A DNA stretch of 64,000 bases, taken from NCBI GenBank assembly GCA_049423145.1, contig JBMSQF010000003.1:1-64000 (forward strand), in the 5' to 3' direction. A program made the translations under genes and the position numbers. Positions 34,329 through 42,205 of this stretch are shown here, piece after piece; the first letter of the stretch is position 1, and the number at the start of each line of letters is the position of its first letter. The DNA comes from RFTU01 sp049423145 (GTDB lineage Bacteria; Pseudomonadota; Gammaproteobacteria; Burkholderiales; Burkholderiaceae_C). The notes under the pieces were generated by a model. It searched no databases. It was given only the letters and a program-made list of their open reading frames with translations, and was not told where the DNA came from.

Positions 34329-36362
34329 GTGACCGAACTCAAGAACATAGAACTTGAATTGGCGCGTTTTCGCGGCCGCTTGGCGGTCGTGGGCATGTGC
34401 CTGCTGCTGGCCTTGCTGCTGCTGGGCGGGCGCGCGCTGGTGCTCCAAGTGCTGCGACATGAAGAGCTGGCCGAGCGGGCCGAGGCCAACCGCACCGCCG
34501 TCCTGCCTATCGTGCCGAACCGCGGCCTCATCATGGACCGAAACGGCGTGGTGCTGGCCAGCAACTACTCAGCCTACACGCTGGAGATCACGCCTTCAAA
34601 GGTGAAGAACCTGGAGGCCACGCTGGACGCGCTGGCCGAGGTGGTGGACATTCAGCCGCAACACCGTCGCCGGTTCAAGCGCCTGATGGAAGAGGGCAAG
34701 CGATTCGATTCCCTGCCCATCCGGTCTCGACTCTCGGACGAAGATGTTGCACGCTTTTCGGCGCAGCGCTTCCGTTTCCCCGGTGTTGAACTGCGCGCGC
34801 GCTTGTTCCGTCACTATCCCCTCGGTGAAACCGGCAGCCACCTCATTGGCTACATCGGCCGCATCAATGCTGCTGAGAAGCGGGCGATGAACGATTGGGA
34901 AGACGAGGATCTGGCCAACTACCGGGGAACCGAGTACATCGGCAAACTCGGCGTGGAGCAGCGCTACGAGCGGCAGCTGCACGGCATCACCGGCTACCAG
35001 GAGGTGGAGACCAGCGCAGGTGGACGCGCCATCCGTCGCCTCAACAGCCGAGGCGCCACGCCGGGCAACACCGTGGTGCTCAGTGTGGACATCCGCTTGC
35101 AGTGGCTGGTCGAGCAGCTCTACGGCAACCGCCGTGGCGCCCTGGTGGCGATTGACCCGCGCAACGGCGAGGTGCTGGCCTTGGTCAGTAAGCCGACCTT
35201 CGACCCCAACTTGTTCGTCGACGGGATCGACGTGGACAACTGGCGCGAACTCAACGAGAGCATCGACAAGCCTTTGCTCAACCGCGCCTTGCGCGGCACC
35301 TACCCACCCGGCTCCACCTTCAAACCCTTCATGGGACTGGCTGCGCTGAACACGGGCAAGCGCAGCGCCGAGACGGTTGTCCACGATGGTGGAACCTTCA
35401 CTTTCGGCGGTCACGTGTTCCGCAGCCATGGCGATCATGGGCTGGGTGCCGTCAATCTCCACACCAGCATCGTCAAGTCCAGCAACGTCTACTACTACTC
35501 CTTGGCCAACGAGATGGGCGTGGATCTGATGCACGATCAGCTCTCGCCCTTGGGGTTTGGCCGGCGCACGGGCATTGACCTGGAAGGAGAAGTCACCGGC
35601 GTGCTGCCGTCGACCGAATGGAAGCGGCGCGCCTACCGAAAGCCCGAGCAGCAGCGCTGGTATGCCGGTGAGACCATTTCCTTGGGCATCGGCCAGGGCT
35701 ACAACAACTTCACCATGCTGCAGCTCGCGCATGCGATGGCCACCGTCTTGGCCGGTGGACAGCGCCATGCCCCGCGCGTGGTGCGCGAGGTCCAGGATGT
35801 GGTGACGCGCGGCCGCAGTGTGGTCGACCGTCCCGAGCAGGAGCCGCTGGCCTACAAGCCCGAGCATGTGGAAGCCATCCGCCGCGCCATGCAAAGCGTC
35901 ACGCAGGAAGGCACCTCCACGCGGGTGTTCGCGGGCGCGCCCTACACCTCGGGGGGCAAGACCGGCACCGCGCAGGCTGTCTCCATTCGCCAGAACGAGA
36001 AGTACAACGCGGCCAAGCTGACCGAGTACCAGCGTGATCATTCCCTCTATGTGGCGTTCGCGCCCGCGAGCCAGCCCACCATCGCCCTGGCGGTGATCGT
36101 GGAGAACGCGGGCTTTGGTGCTGCAGCGGCCGCACCCATCGCGCGCCGCGTGTTCGACTACTGGTTGGAGGGTCGCTGGCCTAGCGAAGAGGACATCGCG
36201 GCGACCCAGCGCGGTGAAAGCGCCGCACCCATCGGGGCGCCGCGCCGGGCCTTGGATGTCGCCCTGCCGGGCAGCATGCCACCCGAGCCTGCGCTTGCGC
36301 CCACCACCCGCGTGGCGAATTGGGCCGAGTCGGGCGCAGTGTCCCAGGCGCCGCGCCCATGA
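34329..36362 (+). CDS. mrdA: peptidoglycan D,D-transpeptidase PBP2
   Basis: A 677-residue class B penicillin-binding protein of the elongasome. TM helix at about 20-40, pedestal domain to about 260, transpeptidase domain with SxxK Ser329 in PPGSTFKPF, SSN in VKSSNVYYY, and KTG in SGGKTGTAQ. An about 60-residue proline-rich C-terminal tail is longer than in E. coli PBP2. GTG start. It overlaps rodA by 4 bp. Confidence 0.97.
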   Translation: MTELKNIELELARFRGRLAVVGMCLLLALLLLGGRALVLQVLRHEELAERAEANRTAVLPIVPNRGLIMDRNGVVLASNYSAYTLEITPSKVKNLEATLDALAEVVDIQPQHRRRFKRLMEEGKRFDSLPIRSRLSDEDVARFSAQRFRFPGVELRARLFRHYPLGETGSHLIGYIGRINAAEKRAMNDWEDEDLANYRGTEYIGKLGVEQRYERQLHGITGYQEVETSAGGRAIRRLNSRGATPGNTVVLSVDIRLQWLVEQLYGNRRGALVAIDPRNGEVLALVSKPTFDPNLFVDGIDVDNWRELNESIDKPLLNRALRGTYPPGSTFKPFMGLAALNTGKRSAETVVHDGGTFTFGGHVFRSHGDHGLGAVNLHTSIVKSSNVYYYSLANEMGVDLMHDQLSPLGFGRRTGIDLEGEVTGVLPSTEWKRRAYRKPEQQRWYAGETISLGIGQGYNNFTMLQLAHAMATVLAGGQRHAPRVVREVQDVVTRGRSVVDRPEQEPLAYKPEHVEAIRRAMQSVTQEGTSTRVFAGAPYTSGGKTGTAQAVSIRQNEKYNAAKLTEYQRDHSLYVAFAPASQPTIALAVIVENAGFGAAAAAPIARRVFDYWLEGRWPSEEDIAATQRGESAAPIGAPRRALDVALPGSMPPEPALAPTTRVANWAESGAVSQAPRP

Positions 36363-37525
36363 CCACCGCCTACACGCAACCGTCGCGCTGGCAGCGCCTG
36401 CAGCCCTTCGTTCAGGGCTTTGACGGTGGCTTGCTGCTGGCGGTGTTGCTGCTGGCCCTGCTGGGCCTGCTGGTCATGTACTCGGCCGGCTACGACCACG
36501 GCACGCGTTTCGTGGACCACCTGCGCAACATGGGGATTGCCGCCGTGATCATGTTTGCCGTGGCACAGGTGCCCCCGCACAGATTGCAGCGGGTCGCGGT
36601 CCCGCTTTATGTCACCGGCGTGTTGCTGTTGGTGGCTGTGGCCCTGTTTGGCATCACCAAGAAGGGCGCGACCCGGTGGCTGAATGTGGGCGTGGCCGTG
36701 ATTCAGCCCAGCGAGATCCTGAAGATTGCCATGCCGCTGATGTTGGCTTGGTGGTTCCAGAAGTGCGAGAGCCAACGCGGGCAGATCCAGCGCTCGGACT
36801 TCTTCTTTGCTGCTGCCTTGCTGCTGGTGCCGTTTCTCCTGGTGGCCAAGCAACCCGATCTGGGTACGGCGATCCTGGTGTTTTCCGGCGGCTTCTTCGT
36901 GCTCTTTTTTGCAGGGCTGTCCTGGTCGCTCATCTGGCCGGTGGTTCTGGTGGGCGTGGTCGGTGTGGGCCTGCTCATCGGGTTTTCCGATGCCATCTGC
37001 CAGCCTGAAGTGAACTGGCATGTCCTGCGTGAATACCAGAAGCACCGCGTGTGCACCTTGCTGGACCCCACCACCGACCCGCTGGGCAAGGGCTTCCACA
37101 TCATCCAGGGCATGATCGCCATTGGTTCGGGCGGTGTCTTCGGCAAGGGCTTCATGCAGGGTACTCAAACCCATTTGGAATTCATCCCCGAACGCACCAC
37201 CGACTTCATCTTCGCCGCCTTTGCCGAGGAGTTTGGTCTCCTGGGTGTGCTGGCGCTGCTGGGCGCCTTTGCCTTCCTGCTCCTGCGCGGTTTGATGATC
37301 GCCGCGTCGGCGCCCACGCTGTTTTCCCGACTGCTGGCGGGCGCCATCACACTGAGCCTGTTCACCTACATGTTCGTCAACATCGGCATGGTCAGCGGCA
37401 TGTTGCCGGTGGTGGGCGTGCCGCTGCCCTTCATCAGCTACGGCGGAACCGCCATGGTCAGCCTTGGACTGGCACTGGGCTTGCTGCTGGCCATTGCGCG
37501 CAGCCGTGGGCTGATGCAGCGCTAA
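36359..37525 (+). CDS. rodA: peptidoglycan glycosyltransferase RodA
   Basis: A 388-residue SEDS-family protein with about ten TM helices. It polymerises lipid II with PBP2. Diagnostic segments are WLNVGVAVIQPSEILKIAMP, KQPDLGTAILVF with the catalytic Asp, ERTTDFIFAAFAEEFG and PLPFISYGGTAMVSLGLALG. The ATG at 36359 overlaps the mrdA stop; upstream in-frame starts fall in mrdA. Confidence 0.97.
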   Translation: MTTAYTQPSRWQRLQPFVQGFDGGLLLAVLLLALLGLLVMYSAGYDHGTRFVDHLRNMGIAAVIMFAVAQVPPHRLQRVAVPLYVTGVLLLVAVALFGITKKGATRWLNVGVAVIQPSEILKIAMPLMLAWWFQKCESQRGQIQRSDFFFAAALLLVPFLLVAKQPDLGTAILVFSGGFFVLFFAGLSWSLIWPVVLVGVVGVGLLIGFSDAICQPEVNWHVLREYQKHRVCTLLDPTTDPLGKGFHIIQGMIAIGSGGVFGKGFMQGTQTHLEFIPERTTDFIFAAFAEEFGLLGVLALLGAFAFLLLRGLMIAASAPTLFSRLLAGAITLSLFTYMFVNIGMVSGMLPVVGVPLPFISYGGTAMVSLGLALGLLLAIARSRGLMQR

Positions 37526-37608
37526 CGCCAGGTTTCGGGGAACCCCGCCTTGACGCAGCGGACACGAGCCGCTCCACTTTAAGCTCTCGAAGTCAAAGAG
37601 AGTCTCCA

Positions 37609-38412
37609 ATGGTCAACCGCCGAACCATGCTGGGTACTGCCGGTGCCCTGGGTGCCACCACGCTGGGCGCCTGCTCCACCGTGAATTTGAGCGTCACGCG
37701 GGGCGGCACTGCGGTCCCGCCTATGCCCTTCACCGTCGCTGCCACCACCATCCCGGTGGCCGGCACCGACCTGCACTTCCCCGTGCGCCGCATCTATTGC
37801 ATCGGCCGCAACTACGCGGCGCATGCGCGCGAGATGGGCTCAGACCCGACGCGCGAGCCGCCCTTCTTCTTCCAAAAACCGACGGACGCCATTCAGTTCG
37901 TCGCGCCGGGTACGGTGGGTGACCACCCCTATCCGCCGCTCACGAAGAACTACCACTACGAGGTGGAACTGGTGGCCGCGCTGCACAGAGGTGGCAAGGA
38001 CATCCCGGTGGCCAAGGCCCTGGATCACGTGTACGCCTACGCGCTGGGGCTGGACATGACGCGGCGCGACCTGCAGCGCGGCATGGGCGACCAGAAGAAG
38101 CCCTGGGAGATCGGCAAGAGCTTCGACCGCTCGGCCCCCATCGGTCCGCTGCACCTGGTGCAGCGCATCGGGCATTACACCAAGGGCGGAATCTGGCTGA
38201 AGGTCAATGGCCAGATCAAACAGAATGCCGACCTGAGCCAAATGATCTGGAACGTGGCCGAGCAGATCGCCCGCCTCTCGGAGGCCTTCGAACTCGCCCC
38301 CGGCGACATTATCTACAGCGGTACGCCTGAAAACGTGGGGCCGGTGGTCAAGGGCGACCGCATCGACTGCCACATCGACGGACTGCCCGATCTGAGCATC
38401 CGCGTCACCTGA
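37609..38412 (+). CDS. fumarylacetoacetate-hydrolase-family protein with a Tat/lipoprotein signal
   Basis: A 267-residue protein. Residues 60-267 are a normal FAH domain (RIYCIGRNYAAHAREMG, FFFQKPTDAIQF, metal ligands in NYHYEVELVAAL, GLDMTRRDLQ, FELAPGDIIYSGTPENVGPV), whose relatives hydrolyse or decarboxylate acylpyruvates in the cytoplasm. The N-terminus, however, reads VNRRTMLGTAGALGATTLGACST: a twin-arginine motif followed by a lipobox with Cys22. Export of a folded FAH enzyme would be unusual. The start at 37609 is the only one giving this region and has a purine-rich AGAGAG upstream. It is 83 bp downstream of rodA, probably with its own promoter. Confidence 0.82.
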   Translation: MVNRRTMLGTAGALGATTLGACSTVNLSVTRGGTAVPPMPFTVAATTIPVAGTDLHFPVRRIYCIGRNYAAHAREMGSDPTREPPFFFQKPTDAIQFVAPGTVGDHPYPPLTKNYHYEVELVAALHRGGKDIPVAKALDHVYAYALGLDMTRRDLQRGMGDQKKPWEIGKSFDRSAPIGPLHLVQRIGHYTKGGIWLKVNGQIKQNADLSQMIWNVAEQIARLSEAFELAPGDIIYSGTPENVGPVVKGDRIDCHIDGLPDLSIRVT

Positions 38413-39654
38413 TCAGGGCTTGCGCAAGGTGAACTGCACCACGTCGGTGTTGCCGGTGGCAAATGCGGCTTCGCAGTAGGCCAGATAGAACTCCCAGATG
38501 CGCAGGAAGCGTGTGTCGAAGCCCACGCGGCGCACGGCAGCTTCCTCGCGCAGGAAGGTCTCCCGCCAGCGCTTGAGCGTCTCAGCGTAGTCCGCGCCGA
38601 AGGCCAGTTCATGCGAAACCTGCAGGCCGGCATCCTGCGCTTGCTTTCGGAAGACCGCTTTGCTGGGCAGCATGCCGCCTGGGAAGATGTACTGCTGGAT
38701 GAAGTCGGTGCTGCTGCGGTAGCGGTCGAACAGATCGTCGCGTATGGTGATGGACTGGATGCAGGCCACGCCACCGCGCTTCAAGCGGTCGTGTACCGTT
38801 TTGAAGAAGCCCGGCCAGTAGGGTTCACCCACGGCCTCAAACATTTCGATCGAGGCGATCGCGTCGAAAGGCTCGTCCCGGATGTCGCGGTAGTCCTGCA
38901 AGCGCATGTCGCACTGTGCGCCCACGCCGGCGCGCTGCAGCCGTTCCTGCGCCCAGGCCAGCTGTTCCGTGGATAGGGTCACGCCGGTGACCTGCGCGGC
39001 GAATTCCTTCGCGGCGATTTCAGCCAGGCCGCCCCAGCCGCAACCGATCTCCAGCACGCGTGAGCCCGGCTGAACGCCGCACTCCAGCAGCGCACGCCGC
39101 ACCTTGGCGCGCTGCGCATGGGCCAGGTCCTCCTGCCCGCGGTCGGCCTCGAACAGCGCTGCCGAGTAGGTCATGGTCTCGTCCAGCCACAACTGGTAAA
39201 AGGCGTTGCCCAGGTCATAGTGGGCGTGGATATTCTTGCGGCTGCCGCTTCGCGAGTTCCGGTTGAGCAGATGTTTGGCGCGGTACAGCAGGGCGCCCCA
39301 CCAAGAGCCGTAGATGACGGTTTCGATGTCGTCGCGGTTGGCGATGAATAGCGTGAGCAGCGCCGTCAGGTCGGGCGTGGTCCAGTCGCCGGCAATGAAG
39401 CTTTCGGCAAAGCCGATGTCGCCGCTCTTGAGCGCAGCCCCGCACGGGTTCCAGTTGTGCAGCCGCAGCGCGGCCCGCAGCGGGCTCTCCTCCGCCGGGC
39501 CGCCGAAGTGCATCTGCGTGCCGTCGGGCAGCTGGATATCCAGGGTGCCGTGTTTCAACTCGCGCAGCAGGCGAAACACGGCGTGCGCCGCGGCGGGTGC
39601 ATGCCCCGGCAGGGTGGCCATGCCGGGACGTTTCTGAAGGGTGGTCGTGTTCAT
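38413..39654 (-). CDS. cyclopropane-fatty-acyl-phospholipid synthase-family methyltransferase
   Basis: A 413-residue SAM-dependent enzyme acting on unsaturated acyl chains of membrane lipids. The SAM loop is VLEIGCGWGGLAEIAA. Cfa family features are NIHAHYDLGNAFYQLWLDETMTYSAALF, SIEMFEAVGEPYWPGFF and FIQQYIFPGGMLPS. It is the third gene of an operon with an FAD oxidoreductase and DUF1365, the arrangement controlled by light or singlet oxygen in several proteobacteria. It could make cyclopropane or methylated (furan-precursor) fatty acids. It ends immediately next to the FAH gene stop. Confidence 0.9.
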   Translation of the reverse strand: MNTTTLQKRPGMATLPGHAPAAAHAVFRLLRELKHGTLDIQLPDGTQMHFGGPAEESPLRAALRLHNWNPCGAALKSGDIGFAESFIAGDWTTPDLTALLTLFIANRDDIETVIYGSWWGALLYRAKHLLNRNSRSGSRKNIHAHYDLGNAFYQLWLDETMTYSAALFEADRGQEDLAHAQRAKVRRALLECGVQPGSRVLEIGCGWGGLAEIAAKEFAAQVTGVTLSTEQLAWAQERLQRAGVGAQCDMRLQDYRDIRDEPFDAIASIEMFEAVGEPYWPGFFKTVHDRLKRGGVACIQSITIRDDLFDRYRSSTDFIQQYIFPGGMLPSKAVFRKQAQDAGLQVSHELAFGADYAETLKRWRETFLREEAAVRRVGFDTRFLRIWEFYLAYCEAAFATGNTDVVQFTLRKP

Positions 39655-40487
39655 CGCGTGACGAAGGCTTGCGGTGGTTCGGGTTTGCGGAAGAAAGGCA
39701 CGCGCTTAACGGCCAACTGCAGCGCCTGCCAGTGGATTCGGAAGATCACGCCCAGCGACATCATCGGCATGCCGAAAAAGGCTCGTCGGACGCGTTGCGC
39801 GGTGGCGGGCTCCAGCTCGCCACTGACGCTGGTCAGCAGCAGCGGACCCGCGCTGTCGTGGTGTTCAACTCTCGCGACCGTGCGTGCCGCGGTGGACGGT
39901 GTGCCGGTGCGCAGGAATCGGAAGCGGTAGTCCCCTGCGATGGCGCAGAAGGGCGACACATGGAACACCTTGCTGGCCTGCAGTTCCTGGCCCCAGCGCA
40001 AGTCTGGGCCTGTGAGCAGGTAGCAGTGCCGTTCGCCGAAGGTGTTGTTCACTTCGGCCAAAACCGCCACCAAGGAACTGTCGCGCCGGTGCGCATACCA
40101 AAAGCTCACCGGTTTGAAGGCATAGCCCGCCACACGCGGATAGGTGTGGAGCCAGACTTCGCCATCCACCTGTGCCAGCAGGTCCTGCTCGGCCAGTACC
40201 GATTCGAACCAGGCCAGCGCAGCGCCCGAGCCCGCGCCGTGATCCCGGTCGAAGAAACTCACCAGACCGAAGGCGTTGTGCCCCACGGCGCCCCAGCCCT
40301 CAGGGTGGGCCGCCAAGGCACGCAGGGGCAGCATCAGGAAATAGGTGGGGTAGCGGAAGGCATGCCGCGCCGGACGAAGCCGTGCATGCTGCACCTGACC
40401 GATGCCCAGCAAGGCCAGCGGGGCGGCTGGGGCAGACGGGGCCGTGGCGGCCGCGGTGCGGTCCGTCTGTGTGGGCTGCTGGCTCAT
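39651..40487 (-). CDS. DUF1365-family protein
   Basis: A 278-residue protein with an N-terminal Ala/Pro-rich stretch to about residue 30 and then the DUF1365 core: GQVQHARLRPARHAFRYPTYFLMLPL, RVAGYAFKPVSFWYAHR, EVNNTFGERHCYLL and SPFCAIAGDYRFRF. The family is linked to lipid modification because it sits between an FAD oxidoreductase and a Cfa-type methyltransferase in many genomes, as here. The biochemical role is not settled. ATGA overlaps join it to both neighbours. Confidence 0.88.
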   Translation of the reverse strand: MSQQPTQTDRTAAATAPSAPAAPLALLGIGQVQHARLRPARHAFRYPTYFLMLPLRALAAHPEGWGAVGHNAFGLVSFFDRDHGAGSGAALAWFESVLAEQDLLAQVDGEVWLHTYPRVAGYAFKPVSFWYAHRRDSSLVAVLAEVNNTFGERHCYLLTGPDLRWGQELQASKVFHVSPFCAIAGDYRFRFLRTGTPSTAARTVARVEHHDSAGPLLLTSVSGELEPATAQRVRRAFFGMPMMSLGVIFRIHWQALQLAVKRVPFFRKPEPPQAFVTR

Positions 40488-41806
40488 GCCATGGCCCCCG
40501 ACACCGAACCGGCGGCCCGCGCCGCGGCCACACCGTGCCCCCATCGGGCCTTGAGTGCCTCCACCACGGCGGTGCCCGACATCATGCCGTCCTCGTGGAA
40601 GCCATAGCGCGTCCATGCGCCGCAGTACCAGGTGTGCCGCAGACCCTGCAGGCCCGGCAGGCACCGCTGCGCGGCCAGTGCCGGCCGGTCGAACACCGGG
40701 TGCCCGTAGTCGATCTCCTGAACCACGCGCGAGGCGTCGATCGGACGCACCGGGTTCAGGGACACCACCACCGGCTGTTGCCAGGGCAGGGGCTGCAGCT
40801 TGTTGAGCAGGTAGTGCAGGCACACCTGCGCGTGTTCACGTGAATCGTCTGAGGCTCGCTCGTAATTCCACGCTGCCCAGGCCAGTCGCCGTTTGGGCAG
40901 CACGCTCGCGTCGGTGTGCAGCACCGCGCGATTGCGGTGGTAGCCGATGGCGCCCAAGACGGCACGCTCTTCGTCCGAGGGGTCTTGCAACAGGGCCAAT
41001 GACTGGTCGCTGTGTGAAGCCAGCACCACCTCATCAAAGGACTCGGTGCCACTGTCCAGGCTCAGCACGGCCCCCTCGTTCGAACGCTGCACGCCGCGCA
41101 CCGGTGTGCTCAGGCGCACCAGGGCCTTGCCCTGCAGGGCGGCCAGCATCTTCTGCACATAGTGGCGCGACCCTCCGCGCACGGTATGCCAGCGCGGCCG
41201 GTTGTTGACCTGGATGAGCCCGTGGTTGTGGCAGAAGCGGATCATCGTGGCCACCGGGAATTGCAGCATCTGGTCGGTCGGGCAGGACCAAATGCAACCG
41301 ATCATGGGCAGGAAGTACCAGTCCCGGAATTCGATGCTGAAGCGCTCGCGGCGCAGGAAGTCGCCGATGGCCTCGTCGAGTTGCGCATCGGCGCCGTTTT
41401 CCGCCAGCGCCGTGGTCACCCGGTTGAACCGGACGATCTCGCGCAACATGCGCAGGAAGGCCGGGCGCAAGAGGTTGCGCCGCTGAGCGAATACCGTGTT
41501 GAGGGTGGAGCCGTTCCACTCCAGGTCCTGGTCGGGCACCTGCACCGAGAAGGACATGTCCGAGGGCGCCGTGTCCACACCCAGCTCGGCGAACAGGGCG
41601 ATCAATTGGGGGTAGGTGCGCTCGTTGTAGACCAGGAAGCCGGTGTCGACCCCCTGGGTGATGCCGTCCAAGCGAAGGTCGACCGTGTGGGCGTGTCCAC
41701 CGGCTCGAGCCTCGGCTTCAAACAGGGTGACCTGGGCGTGGTTGCGCAGTCCGTAGGCAACGGAGAGGCCGGAAATGCCGGAACCGATGACGGCCACTCG
41801 TTTCAT
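40484..41806 (-). CDS. FAD-dependent amine-oxidase-fold oxidoreductase
   Basis: A 440-residue flavoprotein. The dinucleotide fold is at residues 1-35 (VAVIGSGISGLSVAYGL, then FEAEARAGGHAHTVD). The central part includes GFLVYNERTYPQLIALFAELGV and the FAD-closing segment is near GAWTRYGFHEDGMMSG. It belongs to the group found with DUF1365 and Cfa genes; a member in Rhodobacter contributes to furan fatty acid synthesis as a fatty-acid desaturase, as I recall. The ATG at 41806 is chosen; the longer frame covers the promoter hairpin. First gene of the operon, divergent from the CarH-like regulator. Confidence 0.88.
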   Translation of the reverse strand: MKRVAVIGSGISGLSVAYGLRNHAQVTLFEAEARAGGHAHTVDLRLDGITQGVDTGFLVYNERTYPQLIALFAELGVDTAPSDMSFSVQVPDQDLEWNGSTLNTVFAQRRNLLRPAFLRMLREIVRFNRVTTALAENGADAQLDEAIGDFLRRERFSIEFRDWYFLPMIGCIWSCPTDQMLQFPVATMIRFCHNHGLIQVNNRPRWHTVRGGSRHYVQKMLAALQGKALVRLSTPVRGVQRSNEGAVLSLDSGTESFDEVVLASHSDQSLALLQDPSDEERAVLGAIGYHRNRAVLHTDASVLPKRRLAWAAWNYERASDDSREHAQVCLHYLLNKLQPLPWQQPVVVSLNPVRPIDASRVVQEIDYGHPVFDRPALAAQRCLPGLQGLRHTWYCGAWTRYGFHEDGMMSGTAVVEALKARWGHGVAAARAAGSVSGAMA

Positions 41807-41826
41807 GTGCGGATCCAGGAACGACA

Positions 41827-41856
41827 GCGGGGTGTCCACTTTCGCGGACACCCCGC
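41827..41856. promoter_or_regulatory. 11-bp perfect inverted repeat in the FAD-oxidoreductase leader
   Basis: GCGGGGTGTCC (41827-41837) and GGACACCCCGC (41846-41856) flank 8 nt. On the minus strand this would be a stable hairpin ending 21 nt before the start codon. It also contains TGTCC/GGACA half-sites like those of the upstream dyads, so it may be an operator, an RNA element or both. Confidence 0.5.
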
Positions 41857-41869
41857 GGCATAAAGATCA

Positions 41870-41877
41870 CTGTACAG
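41870..41877. promoter_or_regulatory. palindrome CTGTACAG, copy 1
   Basis: An exact 8-bp palindrome repeated at 41955-41962, 85 bp away, on the other side of the polypurine tract. The pairing suggests binding of a dimeric or tetrameric regulator with looping; the protein is unknown. Confidence 0.3.
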
Positions 41878-41881
41878 CACC

Positions 41882-41929
41882 CCCAGACGAAGGAGGGAGG
41901 AGGGAGGAGGAGGAAAGGAACCGTCTGGG
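41882..41929 (+). repeat. polypurine tract enclosed by an inverted repeat
   Basis: The plus strand is purine only from 41889 to 41920 (32 nt), with repeated GGAGG units and at least four close GG/GGG runs. It is bracketed by CCCAGACG (41882-41889) and CGTCTGGG (41922-41929). The composition permits a two-layer G-quadruplex or triplex DNA, and RNA from the plus strand would carry several Shine-Dalgarno-like AGGAGG copies. No gene starts behind them. Confidence 0.5.
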
Positions 41930-41954
41930 TGTGATCCCGGGGTGACCCCTTCGG

Positions 41955-41962
41955 CTGTACAG
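41955..41962. promoter_or_regulatory. palindrome CTGTACAG, copy 2
   Basis: Second exact copy of the 8-bp palindrome found at 41870-41877. Confidence 0.3.
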
Positions 41963-41987
41963 CGAAAACCGTTGGAAGCAGTGAAAT

Positions 41988-42000
41988 CTGTCGTAGACAA
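41988..42000. promoter_or_regulatory. TTGTC-N3-GACAA dyad A
   Basis: CTGTCGTAGACAA, nine of ten fixed positions. It is the copy nearest the FAD-oxidoreductase operon of three in this region; the next begins 96 bp further right. Confidence 0.5.
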
Positions 42001-42083
42001 TTCTCCAGTGGTGGAGATAATCGGCAAGCTGACACGAAAATCTCCGGTGCACTTTTGGGGTTAACTCAAGTGACCGCACCGGT

Positions 42084-42096
42084 TTGTCTTGGACAC
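42084..42096. promoter_or_regulatory. TTGTC-N3-GACAA dyad B
   Basis: TTGTCTTGGACAC, nine of ten fixed positions, with GG/CC bases extending the symmetry outward. It lies 64 bp left of dyad C. Confidence 0.5.
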
Positions 42097-42147
42097 CGAA
42101 AGCGATGATGCCATATTTTTTGCGGTTTAGGGTGGCGAATCACCGTT

Positions 42148-42160
42148 TTGTCCCGGACAA
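42148..42160. promoter_or_regulatory. TTGTC-N3-GACAA dyad C, perfect
   Basis: TTGTCCCGGACAA is a perfect 13-bp dyad 45 bp before the start of the CarH-like regulator, well placed for autoregulation. Confidence 0.55.
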
Positions 42161-42205
42161 TCGCTTGAACCTTCCGCGACGCCCTTCGTGCTGCCGGGAA
42201 CGGTC

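Larger units (their letters stand above)
41807..42205. promoter_or_regulatory. 399-bp divergent regulatory region of the light-responsive-type module
   Basis: No gene is seen here. It holds, left to right, an 11-bp-stem hairpin, the palindrome CTGTACAG, a 32-nt polypurine tract inside an inverted repeat, a second CTGTACAG, and three TTGTC-N3-GACAA dyads, the last ending 45 bp before the regulator start. It is far longer than any other intergenic space in the window, consistent with dense regulation of both directions. Confidence 0.6.

Noticed and set aside
34596..36041. 481-codon minus-strand open frame opposite mrdA
   Set aside because: Antisense shadow of PBP2, without motifs.
40201..40215. 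GATTCGAACC, resembling the T-arm of a tRNA
   Set aside because: It lies inside the DUF1365 coding sequence and no acceptor or anticodon stem can be drawn around it.
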